From assembly GCA_038229415.1 (NCBI GenBank), contig JBBROM010000008.1, positions 62,001-126,000 on the forward strand: DNA of 64,000 nucleotides. Direction: 5' to 3'. The notes beneath the pieces are model-generated. The model was not told where the DNA came from. It saw only the letters and a list, made by a program, of their open reading frames with translations, and made no database searches. Every line of letters begins with the position of its first letter. The first letter of the stretch is position 1. The DNA is from JANXUR01 sp038229415 (GTDB lineage Bacteria; Acidobacteriota; Terriglobia; Terriglobales; Acidobacteriaceae). Position numbers and translations under genes: made by a program. Shown here in pieces: positions 8,249 through 16,754 of the stretch.

Positions 8249-9622
8249 TTACTCGCTGTCCGATCTTGGCGAAGCGGAGACCGCTTCTTCGGTCTGTGAC
8301 GTTGGCTCTAAGACTGCTTCCTGCATGGCTGGGTTACTGGGTAGTGTCTCCATATTCGGCTCGCGAAGGTTGAAGAGCCGCTTCACTAAGTCAACTACGG
8401 TGGTAGACTCCGCCGCACGGGCCGCCGTTTTCAGTGTAGTAATCGGGGTGTGCATGATCTTGTTGATGATGCCCTTGGTAAGTGCATCCAGCGCAAGCTC
8501 CTGCTCGGGCGTCAACTTACCCATGCGTCCTCGTACGCGGTCGAGCTCCGCCTGGCGGATGGCTTCAAGGTGATCTTGCAGCGAGACGATGGTCGGCACT
8601 ACGTCGAGCATTTGCAATCGCGACTGGTAGCGTTGCACCTCTTCGCCTACAATCGCTTCCGCAAGTTCTGCTTCTTTGTGGCGATCGGCTACGTGAGTTG
8701 AAACGACTTGCTGCAAGTCGTCAATATCGTAGACAAAAATGCCGTCAAGTTTGTTGCATTCAGGGGCGACATCGCGGGGAACGGCGATGTCAATAAAGAA
8801 CATAGGGCGACCGCGACGCTTGGTGAGAAAGCGCTCGCAATGCTCCTTCTTAAAAATATGTACAGGTGCGCCAGTGGAGGTGATGACAATGTCGGCAACC
8901 CCAGCGGTTTCATAGATTGCGTCGAAGCGAATGGCTTCCCCGTTGAACTTTTGGGCCAGGGCCTGCGCACGTTCGTAGGTACGGTTGGCGACGAAGATAG
9001 AGCCAGCACCGTGGGCGATGAGGTGACGGGCAGCAAGTTCACTCATTTTGCCTGCGCCGACTAAGTACACGTTCTTGCCTTGTAGCGACCCAAAGATTTT
9101 CTTTGCAAGTTCCACCGCTACCGATGCGATGGAAACGGACGAACTGCCAATGGCAGTTTCAGTGCGCACACGCTTGGCGACGGCAAAGGCGCGGGTCATC
9201 AGGGCGTCAAGTCCGTCAACGCCTCCGCGTACCGTGCCCACGGCGCGCCCGGTGGCATAGGCTTCTTTCACTTGCCCAAGAATCTGGGCTTCGCCGACGA
9301 CGAGCGAATCGAGGCTGGCAGCGACGCGGAACAGATGGCGTACGGCTTCTTCTTCGCGATACTCGTAAAGGTGCGGCTCGAATTGGCGGGTCTCAATCTG
9401 GAAGTAGTCCTCGAGAAAACTGCGAATGTCGGCAACGCCGCTTTTTTGGGCCACAATCAGTTCCACGCGATTGCAGGTGGAAACGATGATGCTTTCTTCG
9501 ACGTCAGGTAAGGCGCACAGGCGCTGCAAGGCATCGGGCAGACGCGACTCGGAGATCGCGAAGCGCTCACGAATATCCAGCGGAGCCGTATTGTGATTGA
9601 TGCCGAGCACACGAATCTTCAT
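8249..9622 (-). CDS. hemA: glutamyl-tRNA reductase
   Basis: Reduces glutamyl-tRNA to glutamate-1-semialdehyde with NADPH, the first step of the C5 haem pathway. At 457 residues it has the GINHNTAPLDIRE start, the catalytic cysteine in IVSTCNRVEL, the SLVVGEAQILGQVKEAY motif and the Rossmann loop GAGKMSELAARHL, then the C-terminal dimerisation helices. The chosen ATG at 9622 overlaps the stop of the upstream membrane protein in ATGA. A reading that starts at 9772 would run through that gene and is rejected. The last 30 residues form a Glu/Ser-rich tail beyond the usual end. Confidence 0.97.
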   Translation of the reverse strand: MKIRVLGINHNTAPLDIRERFAISESRLPDALQRLCALPDVEESIIVSTCNRVELIVAQKSGVADIRSFLEDYFQIETRQFEPHLYEYREEEAVRHLFRVAASLDSLVVGEAQILGQVKEAYATGRAVGTVRGGVDGLDALMTRAFAVAKRVRTETAIGSSSVSIASVAVELAKKIFGSLQGKNVYLVGAGKMSELAARHLIAHGAGSIFVANRTYERAQALAQKFNGEAIRFDAIYETAGVADIVITSTGAPVHIFKKEHCERFLTKRRGRPMFFIDIAVPRDVAPECNKLDGIFVYDIDDLQQVVSTHVADRHKEAELAEAIVGEEVQRYQSRLQMLDVVPTIVSLQDHLEAIRQAELDRVRGRMGKLTPEQELALDALTKGIINKIMHTPITTLKTAARAAESTTVVDLVKRLFNLREPNMETLPSNPAMQEAVLEPTSQTEEAVSASPRSDSE

Positions 9623-10428
9623 GGCTGCACGTAACCGTGGACGGCGCTGAAGAAGTTTGCAGCCCATGCGACGACGGCAACCGCGAAGGCGAGTGTTGCC
9701 ATGTAGGCAGCACGACGACCGCGCCAGCCGCGATTCCAGCGGGTGAACAGCATGATCAGGTAGACGCACCACATTACTAGTGAGAGCAGCACCTTAGAGT
9801 CGAGAAAAAAGACGGGGCCGAAGCGTGCGGCGGCGACGATGGATCCGGCGACCAAGCCAGCCGTCATGAACGGGAAGCCGATGAGCAGCGCGCGGTAGCT
9901 GAGTTCGTCAATCACTTGGAGTGCGGGCAGGCGACCTAGCAGTTCGCTGGGGCGTTTCGACTTCAGATTGCGCTCCTGCAGCAGGTAGAGCAAACTGGCA
10001 CCGAAGCTGACGACCAGTGCGGCATAGCCGATAAAGATCAGAGCGATGTGTCCGATGAGCCAACCGGTGCGCATACCTTCGCTGGCAAACAGGATGGGTT
10101 GCTGGCCGAGCGCGGCGAAAAAGGTCAACAAAAATGTGAGCGGGAAGGCGACGATACCGAGCGACATGGTGCGATAGATCATCCACGCGCCCATGAAGCC
10201 GAGCATGACGACGAAGGCCAGCAACGAAAGCGAATTGTGCACTGATCCGGTGAGCAGGTGACCGGCTTCGAGCATGGCCTCTGTGAGCGAAACGAAGTGG
10301 AAGATCATACCCGCGAAAACGGCGGGGAGCACGACGCGGTCCAGCCATGCGCTGCGACGGCTCATCACCAGCAGAGCGTAGATCATCCCCACGGCGTAGA
10401 GCGCCACTGCACAGCGCAGCCAAAGCAT
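9619..10428 (-). CDS. cytochrome c assembly membrane protein, HemX/CcsA-like
   Basis: A 269-residue inner-membrane protein with about eight hydrophobic segments, of the CcmC/CcsA/HemX group. Genes of this group stand in front of hemA in many bacteria, and B. subtilis HemX lowers HemA level. Histidines in MIFHFVSLTEA, SVHNSLSLLAF and IGHIALIF could ligate haem. The tryptophan-rich WD motif expected of true haem handlers appears here only as ARFGPVFFLDSK, with the tryptophans missing. The gene is first in the haem operon and ends in an ATGA overlap with hemA. A regulatory HemX-like role is therefore as likely as cytochrome c maturation. Confidence 0.85.
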   Translation of the reverse strand: MLWLRCAVALYAVGMIYALLVMSRRSAWLDRVVLPAVFAGMIFHFVSLTEAMLEAGHLLTGSVHNSLSLLAFVVMLGFMGAWMIYRTMSLGIVAFPLTFLLTFFAALGQQPILFASEGMRTGWLIGHIALIFIGYAALVVSFGASLLYLLQERNLKSKRPSELLGRLPALQVIDELSYRALLIGFPFMTAGLVAGSIVAAARFGPVFFLDSKVLLSLVMWCVYLIMLFTRWNRGWRGRRAAYMATLAFAVAVVAWAANFFSAVHGYVQP

Positions 10429-10496
10429 GGATGTAGCGTCTATGGTGAGGCTCCCTCCACTGAATCAGATCTGCCCTTAATTTGGGCCAACACTTG

Positions 10497-10502
10497 ATTA
10501 TA
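10497..10502 (-). promoter_or_regulatory. possible -10 element of the haem operon
   Basis: A perfect TATAAT is read on the minus strand about 70 bases before the start of the HemX-like gene. No convincing -35 is seen at 16-18 bases, so this is suggestive only. Confidence 0.35.
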
Positions 10503-10619
10503 GATGGCGGGGATGGCGTTACCTCAGCGGCTGAAGCAGAATCTGTCTGGGTACTTTCACGGGGGGCTAGAGCTCCGCTCTTGCCTGTGCCTCAGCAGGA
10601 TTCGGTTCCACTCCAGTCT

Positions 10620-10664
10620 CCATCCCGCTAACTCCGCAAACTGCGCGGGATTAGGATGAGGAGC
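10620..10664. repeat. degenerate copy of dispersed intergenic palindromic repeat
   Basis: CCATCCC, then ACTCCGCAAACTGCGCGGGA and an AGGATGAGG arm give the same layout as the copy at 25059: outer C-rich and G-rich arms, with TCCGCAAA near the loop. It lies just downstream of the serine hydrolase gene. The rest of the 10429-10670 gap holds nothing else I can name. Confidence 0.4.
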
Positions 10665-10670
10665 CTACCG

Positions 10671-11651
10671 TTATTTTCCGCTGCTGTTTCTCGGGGAGAT
10701 TACTCTGCCGTATTCGGTGGCGCGGCCCAGACGGTCGAATGTCTGGAAGGCCGCGAGGCCGATGCGGCTGATGGCATCTTCGGCAGAGCGTTCGTTCGCG
10801 TCGAAGCTGGTCATTACGCAAATCACAAACGGGCGGTTGGTGGCCCAGACGATGCCCGACGAGTTGCGGACGCCTTCGAGCGCGCCGGGCTTGGTGGCGG
10901 TGCGCACGTCGTCAGGCAGAGCCCGGGCGATGTAGTCGTCCTTGTGGGTGGCGAGGACGGTAAAGAAATCCTTGGTGAGGTCGGGGCCGAGGAGCTTGCC
11001 GCGATAGAGAATGTCGAGCAGGAGCATCATTTCGCGCGGGGTGGAGACGTTTTCGCGGCCTTCGCTGGCGGCCTTCAGGTCCATCATCTTTCGGCGCAGA
11101 CGGGTCTCGTGCAAGCCGAGCGAGTCGAGCATCGCGTTGACGTTGTCCATGCCGACGTGGTCAATCAAGACGTTGGTCGCGGCGTTGTCGCTGACAGCGA
11201 TCATCATGGTGGCGAGGTCGCGGTTGGTGACGCGAGTGACGCCGGGGGTGAGTCCGCCCAGGATGTCGCTGTCGGGGACGAGGTCGGCGGCGTTGACGGT
11301 GTAGAGGTCACTTAGTCGGGCGAGATGCCCGGCGCTTCGCTGCTGGGATGGTTGAGCTTGCTGGGCGGTATATTCCTGGCGATAGAGTTCGGCGAGGACG
11401 GCGATCTTGATGGAGCTGGCCTGCGGAAATACGGCGTCGGCGTGGTGCAACGTCATACGTCCTGAGGTGAGGTCAAGAATAGCGACGCCCATGACGGCGT
11501 CGAGAGTGCGGTCGGTGTCGGCGATAGTGGCGTCGAGCTTCTGCCAAAGGGCGTCGGCCTTTTCGGAGGGTGCGGGCGGGGCTGCGGTTTGCGCGGATGC
11601 AAAGGCGGCAACACACGAAAACAAAATCGCGAGAAATAGATGCTTCTTCAT
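10671..11651 (-). CDS. secreted class A beta-lactamase-like serine hydrolase
   Basis: Exported protein of 326 residues with a signal peptide ending ASA (residue 20). It belongs to the penicillin-recognising serine family: S-x-x-K at Ser79-Lys82 (ASSIK), S-D-N at 154-156, and KPG at 254-256 in place of KTG. The omega loop reads RRKMMDLKAASEGREN and has no E-x-x-L-N, so the Glu166 needed for deacylation in true class A beta-lactamases seems absent. It may therefore be a peptidase or carboxypeptidase-like hydrolase acting on peptidoglycan rather than a resistance enzyme. A low-activity beta-lactamase cannot be excluded. Confidence 0.85.
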   Translation of the reverse strand: MKKHLFLAILFSCVAAFASAQTAAPPAPSEKADALWQKLDATIADTDRTLDAVMGVAILDLTSGRMTLHHADAVFPQASSIKIAVLAELYRQEYTAQQAQPSQQRSAGHLARLSDLYTVNAADLVPDSDILGGLTPGVTRVTNRDLATMMIAVSDNAATNVLIDHVGMDNVNAMLDSLGLHETRLRRKMMDLKAASEGRENVSTPREMMLLLDILYRGKLLGPDLTKDFFTVLATHKDDYIARALPDDVRTATKPGALEGVRNSSGIVWATNRPFVICVMTSFDANERSAEDAISRIGLAAFQTFDRLGRATEYGRVISPRNSSGK

Positions 11652-11673
11652 GCCGGGATTATATGACGGAGGC

Positions 11674-11717
11674 GACCCATCCTGTCCGCAAAGAACGCAA
11701 ACAACGATGGCGCACCC
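11674..11717. repeat. copy of dispersed intergenic palindromic repeat
   Basis: CCATCCTGTCCGCAAAGAACG followed by a decayed right arm (CAAACAACGATGGCGCACCC). The left half matches the copies at 25059 and 54491 almost base for base. It sits between the GalT-like gene and the serine hydrolase gene. Confidence 0.6.
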
Positions 11718-11729
11718 GGCGGGATGACT

Positions 11730-12722
11730 CTACTCCCCCGTGGGCCCTTCGCGGAGGCGTTGGGCGGCAGTTTCCGGGCTTATAGGCGAGTAATAGACCT
11801 CTTTGAAGGTGTAGGACTTGACCTTGTTGCTGAGAATGGGCGTGATCTCGATGTGCCAGTGGTAGTCGTCGTCGAGGGTGCGCCAGTACTCGAGCGTTTC
11901 GGATGCGTAGCGATTAGGCGAAGTGTGCAGCACCAGGTGAAAGGCGTCTGCCACGCTGAGAATGCGGTTGAGGGTGTGGCGCAGCAGGGCGGCCAGGTCG
12001 CGCAGTTGCGATTGGTGAGCGATGGCCGACTGCTCGAAGCTGGCGCTGTGGACACGCGAAGTGAGCCAGGTTTCGTAAGGTACGCGCGGCGCATAAGGGC
12101 TCAATGCGAGAAAGTCTCCGCGCTCTTCGATGATACGTACGCGCTGCTTCAATTCTTGTGCGATGATGTCGCAGAAAACGCAGCGCTCTTTCGTTTTGAA
12201 ATACTCGCGGCCGGAGCGCAGCTCGTAGAGCACGCGGCGAGGGACAAATGAGGTAGCGACGAGGGATGAGTGGGGATGAGCGAACTCTTGTCCGGCGTGT
12301 TCGCCAAAGTTCTTGAAGATGCAGACGTACTTGAAGCGGGCGTCGCCTTTGAGGTCTTGGATGCGATGGGCGGCGAGCAGCAGGAACTGCACGATTTCGG
12401 CGTCCGACATTTGCCATAGCTGGCGGTCATGGCCGGGGCCTTCCACCAAAATTTCATGCGCGCCGATGGAGCGCATGCGGTCGTAGATGCCGTCGCCACG
12501 ACGTCCGGGGTCGCCTTCTATGTGGTAAACGGGCGCGGGATGCACGACGGCGCGCGACGACCACGGCCCGCCATCCACCGCAGGCATGCTCGAAAGTACC
12601 GGCGGCTGCACGGGCGCGTCGGCGCAAAAACGGCAGAAGGAATCGCGGCTGGGGTTCCAGTCAGGGGCGTCGTCGCCGGTGACGACCCAACTGCGGGTGA
12701 TGGGATCTTTGCGAAGTTCCAT
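11730..12722 (-). CDS. galactose-1-phosphate uridylyltransferase-like nucleotidyltransferase
   Basis: A 330-residue member of the GalT branch of the HIT superfamily. The N-terminal half has MELRKDPITRSWVV, a metal-type pair C-R-F-C, and the active-site region HEILVEGPGHD. The nucleophile triad appears as E-F-A-H-P-H-S-S-L. A second C-V-F-C pair and WHIEITP lie in the C-terminal half. In GalT the motif is H-P-H-x-Q; here the glutamine is serine, so the leaving nucleotide or the reaction may differ (ADP-sugar phosphorylase-type enzymes are relatives). No other galactose gene is nearby. A start six codons upstream (12740) is possible. Confidence 0.8.
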   Translation of the reverse strand: MELRKDPITRSWVVTGDDAPDWNPSRDSFCRFCADAPVQPPVLSSMPAVDGGPWSSRAVVHPAPVYHIEGDPGRRGDGIYDRMRSIGAHEILVEGPGHDRQLWQMSDAEIVQFLLLAAHRIQDLKGDARFKYVCIFKNFGEHAGQEFAHPHSSLVATSFVPRRVLYELRSGREYFKTKERCVFCDIIAQELKQRVRIIEERGDFLALSPYAPRVPYETWLTSRVHSASFEQSAIAHQSQLRDLAALLRHTLNRILSVADAFHLVLHTSPNRYASETLEYWRTLDDDYHWHIEITPILSNKVKSYTFKEVYYSPISPETAAQRLREGPTGE

Positions 12723-12784
12723 GACACTAGCAGACAACATTGAGGGTTGGGCGTCAACTCCGCCAATGCTTCCACATGAGGCTT

Positions 12785-12793
12785 TGCTATACT
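12785..12793 (+). promoter_or_regulatory. possible extended -10 promoter of mutS
   Basis: TGCTATACT forms an extended -10 (TG-n-TATACT) 44 bases before the mutS start, in the divergent gap between mutS and the GalT-like gene. No -35 is evident, as is usual for extended -10 promoters. Confidence 0.4.
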
Positions 12794-12836
12794 CCGCGTT
12801 GTTCCTGTTGTTTGCCGCCGATTTTGTTAACCCGTG

Positions 12837-15524
12837 ATGACCGAAGCCTCCACTCCATTGATGCGGCAGTATGCCGCGATAAAGAAAGAGCATCCCCAAG
12901 CCCTGCTGTTCTTCCGGCTGGGCGATTTTTACGAGCTGTTCTTTGAGGACGCCAAGACGGCGGCGCGGGAACTGCAAATTACGCTGACCTCGCGGAACAA
13001 AGAAAAAGGCGAGCGGATTCCGATGTGCGGGGTGCCCTACCACGCGGCGGAAGGTTATATAGCGAAGCTGATTCGCAAAGGCTACAAAGTGGCCATCTGC
13101 GAGCAGATGGAGCAGCCCGGTCCGGGGAAAAAGCTGGTGCGGCGCGACGTGACGCGAGTAGTGACACCGGGCACAGCTACTGATTCTGGACTTGGCGCAG
13201 ACGAAAATAATTATTTGGCAGCAGTGGCGGAGTTGGAGGGAACATTCGGGCTGGCGGTGCTGGATCTTTCGACGGGCGAGTTTCGTGCGGCGGAATTCGC
13301 TGGGCCGGATGCGATGCGGCGGATGCAGGATGAGTTGGAGCAGTTTCGTCCCAAGGAAGTGTTGTATGGCAGCGCTGCGTCATGGACGGATGCGCGGACG
13401 GAGCGCGGGGCTGCGCGAAAATTGATTCCAGAGACGGTTGCGGTAGGCAATGAGCGCGGGGCGACTGGATTGGCCGTTGGCGCGGCGTGGGCGGAGACTC
13501 CGCTGGAGGATTGGGTGTTCACGGCGGCCCACGCAGTGCCGCTGCTGGAGAGCCACTTTGGGGTGCTATCTCTGGAAGGATTTGGGCTGGCGCAGCACGG
13601 GGCGGCGACAGCAGCGGCAGGCGCGGTGCTGCACTATGTGAAGACGACGCAGCGCGGATCACTAGAGCATGTGGATCGCATCGCGTATTACGAGCGGCAA
13701 CAATTTTTGATGCTGGATGCGGTTACGGTGCGGAATCTGGAACTGGTGGAGCCACTATTTGCTGATGCAGGTCGGGATGTGACCCTGTTCCGCGCGCTGG
13801 ATGCGACTACAACTCCAATGGGCAAACGGTTATTGCGGTCGTGGATTCTGCGTCCGGCGATTGAGGTGACGGAGATTGAGCAGCGCCTGGACGCAGTGGC
13901 TGCAGGTGTCCGCGACACCATGTGTCGAGAGGAGTTACGGCGCGCGTTCGATGGGATGCAGGATTTGGAACGATTGCTGAGCCGGGTGGCGCTGGAGGCG
14001 GCAACACCGCGGGATGTACTGGCTCTGGCAAGTTCACTGGAGCGGATTCCGGGAGTGGTAGCTGTGGTTACGTTGTTGGCAACGCCAAGATTTGGCACCC
14101 TGCTGGAACAGATTTGTGACCTTAGTGCACTTAGTAAATTGATTCACGAAACACTAGTGTCTGAGCCCCCGATTTCTCTGGCTGACGGTGGGGTGATTAG
14201 GGACGGGAGGCATGCGGAGCTAGACGAGTTCCGCAATATCAGTCAAAACAGCAAACAGATTCTGGCGCAAATTGAGGAACGCGAGCGGCAGCGAACGGGG
14301 ATTGGATCGCTCAAGGTACGATTCAACTCCGTGTTTGGCTATTACATTGAGATTTCCAACGCCAATAAGGCGCTGGTTCCGCCGGACTATGACCGCAAGC
14401 AGACGCTGGTAAATGCGGAACGGTTTACGACTCCGGAGCTAAAGGAGTACGAGTACAAGATACTGGCAGCACAGGAAAAGATTGTTGCGATTGAGAAGCG
14501 ACTATTTGAGGAGCTGCGGGCCGCTGTGGTAGCAGAGGCGAAGGCGATTCGCCAGACCGCACAGGCACTGGCGGAAGTGGATACGCTGGCGTGTTTTGCG
14601 CACCTCGCGGCAACGCGCGACTATTGTAGGCCAGAGTTCGCTGGTGATGACGTGATGGAGGTTGTCGAGGGACGGCATCCGGTGATTGAGCAGCAGGAGG
14701 CAATGGCGACCGGTGAGCGCTTTGTACCTAACGATTTATACCTGAACCAGACGACCCATAACGTGCTGTTACTTACTGGGCCGAATATGGGCGGTAAGTC
14801 TACTTACTTGCGGCAGACTGCACTTATCGCGATCATGGCGCAGATGGGGTCATTCGTACCAGCGAGGTCGGCGAGGCTGTGTGCGCTGGACCGCATCTTT
14901 ACGCGTATAGGGGCTAGCGACAATTTGGCGCGTGGGCGCTCCACTTTTATGGTGGAGATGACGGAGACGGCTGCAATTCTGAATATGGCTACCCCACGTT
15001 CTCTGATTCTTCTAGATGAGGTGGGCCGCGGCACCTCTACTTATGACGGTTTGGCGATCGCGTGGGCGGCTGTGGAGTACTTGCACAGCCGGGTTCACGC
15101 CAAGACGTTATTTGCAACACATTACTTTGAGTTGACCGAACTGGCCGAGCAGTTGAGCGGTGTGAAGAACTATCATGTATCGGTGAAAGAGGCAGGCGGG
15201 AGCGTAATTTTTCTGCGCAAGGTTGCCCCCGGCGCTGCGGATCGCAGTTATGGGATTGAAGTTGCCAAGTTGGCAGGTTTGCCAGCGGAAGTAGTAGGCC
15301 GGGCACGCGAAGTGTTGGTAGAGCATGAAACTGCCGAACGCGGCGCCGCAGGGCACCTAGCGCAGGAGTTCGGGATGGCGGCGGAACGTCCAACGAAGGT
15401 ACAGCTTACTATGTTTACTCCGCTGAGTGAGCAGATTGTGGAACGGCTGCGAAATGCAGACTTGAACCGGTTGACGCCACTTGAAGCCATGAACTTACTA
15501 GCGGAACTGAAGCAGCAATTGTGA
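12837..15524 (+). CDS. mutS: DNA mismatch repair protein MutS
   Basis: Mismatch recognition ATPase of about 895 residues, the usual length. The N-terminal mismatch-binding domain shows FFRLGDFYELFFEDA with the F-x-E-type reading head. The lever and clamp region contains KVRFNSVFGYYIEIS. The ATPase has Walker A TGPNMGGKST, signature region ARGRSTFMVEM, Walker B LILLDEVGRGTSTYDG and the ATHYFEL loop. GTG at 12834 directly precedes the ATG and could serve as the start instead. nagZ starts 16 bases after the stop. No mutL is in the window. Confidence 0.98.
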   Translation: MTEASTPLMRQYAAIKKEHPQALLFFRLGDFYELFFEDAKTAARELQITLTSRNKEKGERIPMCGVPYHAAEGYIAKLIRKGYKVAICEQMEQPGPGKKLVRRDVTRVVTPGTATDSGLGADENNYLAAVAELEGTFGLAVLDLSTGEFRAAEFAGPDAMRRMQDELEQFRPKEVLYGSAASWTDARTERGAARKLIPETVAVGNERGATGLAVGAAWAETPLEDWVFTAAHAVPLLESHFGVLSLEGFGLAQHGAATAAAGAVLHYVKTTQRGSLEHVDRIAYYERQQFLMLDAVTVRNLELVEPLFADAGRDVTLFRALDATTTPMGKRLLRSWILRPAIEVTEIEQRLDAVAAGVRDTMCREELRRAFDGMQDLERLLSRVALEAATPRDVLALASSLERIPGVVAVVTLLATPRFGTLLEQICDLSALSKLIHETLVSEPPISLADGGVIRDGRHAELDEFRNISQNSKQILAQIEERERQRTGIGSLKVRFNSVFGYYIEISNANKALVPPDYDRKQTLVNAERFTTPELKEYEYKILAAQEKIVAIEKRLFEELRAAVVAEAKAIRQTAQALAEVDTLACFAHLAATRDYCRPEFAGDDVMEVVEGRHPVIEQQEAMATGERFVPNDLYLNQTTHNVLLLTGPNMGGKSTYLRQTALIAIMAQMGSFVPARSARLCALDRIFTRIGASDNLARGRSTFMVEMTETAAILNMATPRSLILLDEVGRGTSTYDGLAIAWAAVEYLHSRVHAKTLFATHYFELTELAEQLSGVKNYHVSVKEAGGSVIFLRKVAPGAADRSYGIEVAKLAGLPAEVVGRAREVLVEHETAERGAAGHLAQEFGMAAERPTKVQLTMFTPLSEQIVERLRNADLNRLTPLEAMNLLAELKQQL

Positions 15525-15540
15525 ATTACCGATAACAATA

Positions 15541-16746
15541 ATGAAGACAAAGACGATGACGTTGCTAGATACCAAGAGTAAGACTGTAAAGCGGCCAGCA
15601 AGAGCTGCTTCGCCTCGCGCATTGGCTGCTGCTAAGGCTGACGTGGGGTGCCTATTAGTGATGGGCCTGCCGGGGCCTGTGCTGGATTCGGCAACTAAAG
15701 CGCTGCTCCGCGAGTCACGGCCGGGCGGGGTGATTCTTTTCAAGAGGAACATTATTGGAGCTGACCAGGCCTTCAACTTGCTACGAGGCTGCGGGGAGTT
15801 TCTGGCAACGCCTCTGCTGAAGTGTGTAGACCTGGAAGGCGGAACCGTGGATCGGTTGCGCGATGTGTTTGGGCGGGTGCCGTCGGCGGCAGCAGTATTT
15901 GCCACGGGGGCCACTAAACTATTTCGCCTGCATGGGGAGGTGATTGGGGCGGCGGTGTCTGCGGTGGGATTCAACGTGGACTTTGCTCCGGTGCTTGACC
16001 TGGTGAGACCTGCCTCGGAGAAGGTGTTGGGATCAAGAGTTGTTTCTCCTGATCCAGGGCAGGTCGCCACTTACGCACGCGAATTCCTGCGTGGGCTGCG
16101 CCACGCAGGAGTAATGGGGTGTGGAAAGCATTTTCCGGGTCTTGGGGAGGTCGGTCTGGACACCCATTACGCCCTGCCTGCGATTGACAAGCCTTGGGCG
16201 CAGCTTTGGGCGGAAGATATCTTGCCCTATCGCTTGTTGGGTGCGGAGTTACCTTGCGTAATGCTTGCGCATGCTTCGTATGTGAGCGTCACGGGCAAGG
16301 CTGAGCCGGTTTCGATTTCGAGTAAGTGGCTAAGAGGGATATTACGAAAGAAGCTGGGCTACAAGGGCTTGGTAATCACCGACGACCTAGACATGGGCGC
16401 GGTACTGGCTGGAACGGGCGGAAGCGCCAGCGAGGCTGCGATACGAACGATTGCGGCAGGTGGCGATATCTATCTAATCTGTCAGCATCCGGAACACGCG
16501 CCGGACGTGCAAGCCGAGGTGATGCGCAAGTATGAGCGAAGTAGTATTTTCGCGGAAAAGGTGCGGCGAGCTGCGGGGCGGGTACGCAGAGTGAGGCAGC
16601 GTTTGCAGGCGATACAAGCAGGAGCGCGGCGACCTTCGGAGGCGACCGTGCGGCGGATTACTACGACGGTAACTGGGCTGCGCGAAGCAGTAGAGCGGGC
16701 GGCCCCGCTGATGGTGGCGTGTAGTGCACCCGCCGGCGAGGTATAG
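15541..16746 (+). CDS. nagZ: glycoside hydrolase family 3 beta-N-acetylhexosaminidase (NagZ type)
   Basis: Removes N-acetylglucosamine from muropeptides during cell-wall recycling. After a basic, Ala-rich N-terminal stretch of about 35 residues comes the GH3 TIM barrel: GGVILFKRNI, DLEGGTVDRL, the K-H-F-P-G-x-G-x-x-x-x-D-x-H motif (GKHFPGLGEVGLDTH) that contributes the catalytic histidine, and the nucleophile aspartate in TDDLDMGAV. There is no signal peptide, in line with the cytosolic NagZ of Gram-negatives. The next gene, anmK, follows after 8 bases and acts in the same pathway. An ATG at 15556 is an alternative start. Confidence 0.93.
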   Translation: MKTKTMTLLDTKSKTVKRPARAASPRALAAAKADVGCLLVMGLPGPVLDSATKALLRESRPGGVILFKRNIIGADQAFNLLRGCGEFLATPLLKCVDLEGGTVDRLRDVFGRVPSAAAVFATGATKLFRLHGEVIGAAVSAVGFNVDFAPVLDLVRPASEKVLGSRVVSPDPGQVATYAREFLRGLRHAGVMGCGKHFPGLGEVGLDTHYALPAIDKPWAQLWAEDILPYRLLGAELPCVMLAHASYVSVTGKAEPVSISSKWLRGILRKKLGYKGLVITDDLDMGAVLAGTGGSASEAAIRTIAAGGDIYLICQHPEHAPDVQAEVMRKYERSSIFAEKVRRAAGRVRRVRQRLQAIQAGARRPSEATVRRITTTVTGLREAVERAAPLMVACSAPAGEV

Positions 16747-16754
16747 GCGAGTTC

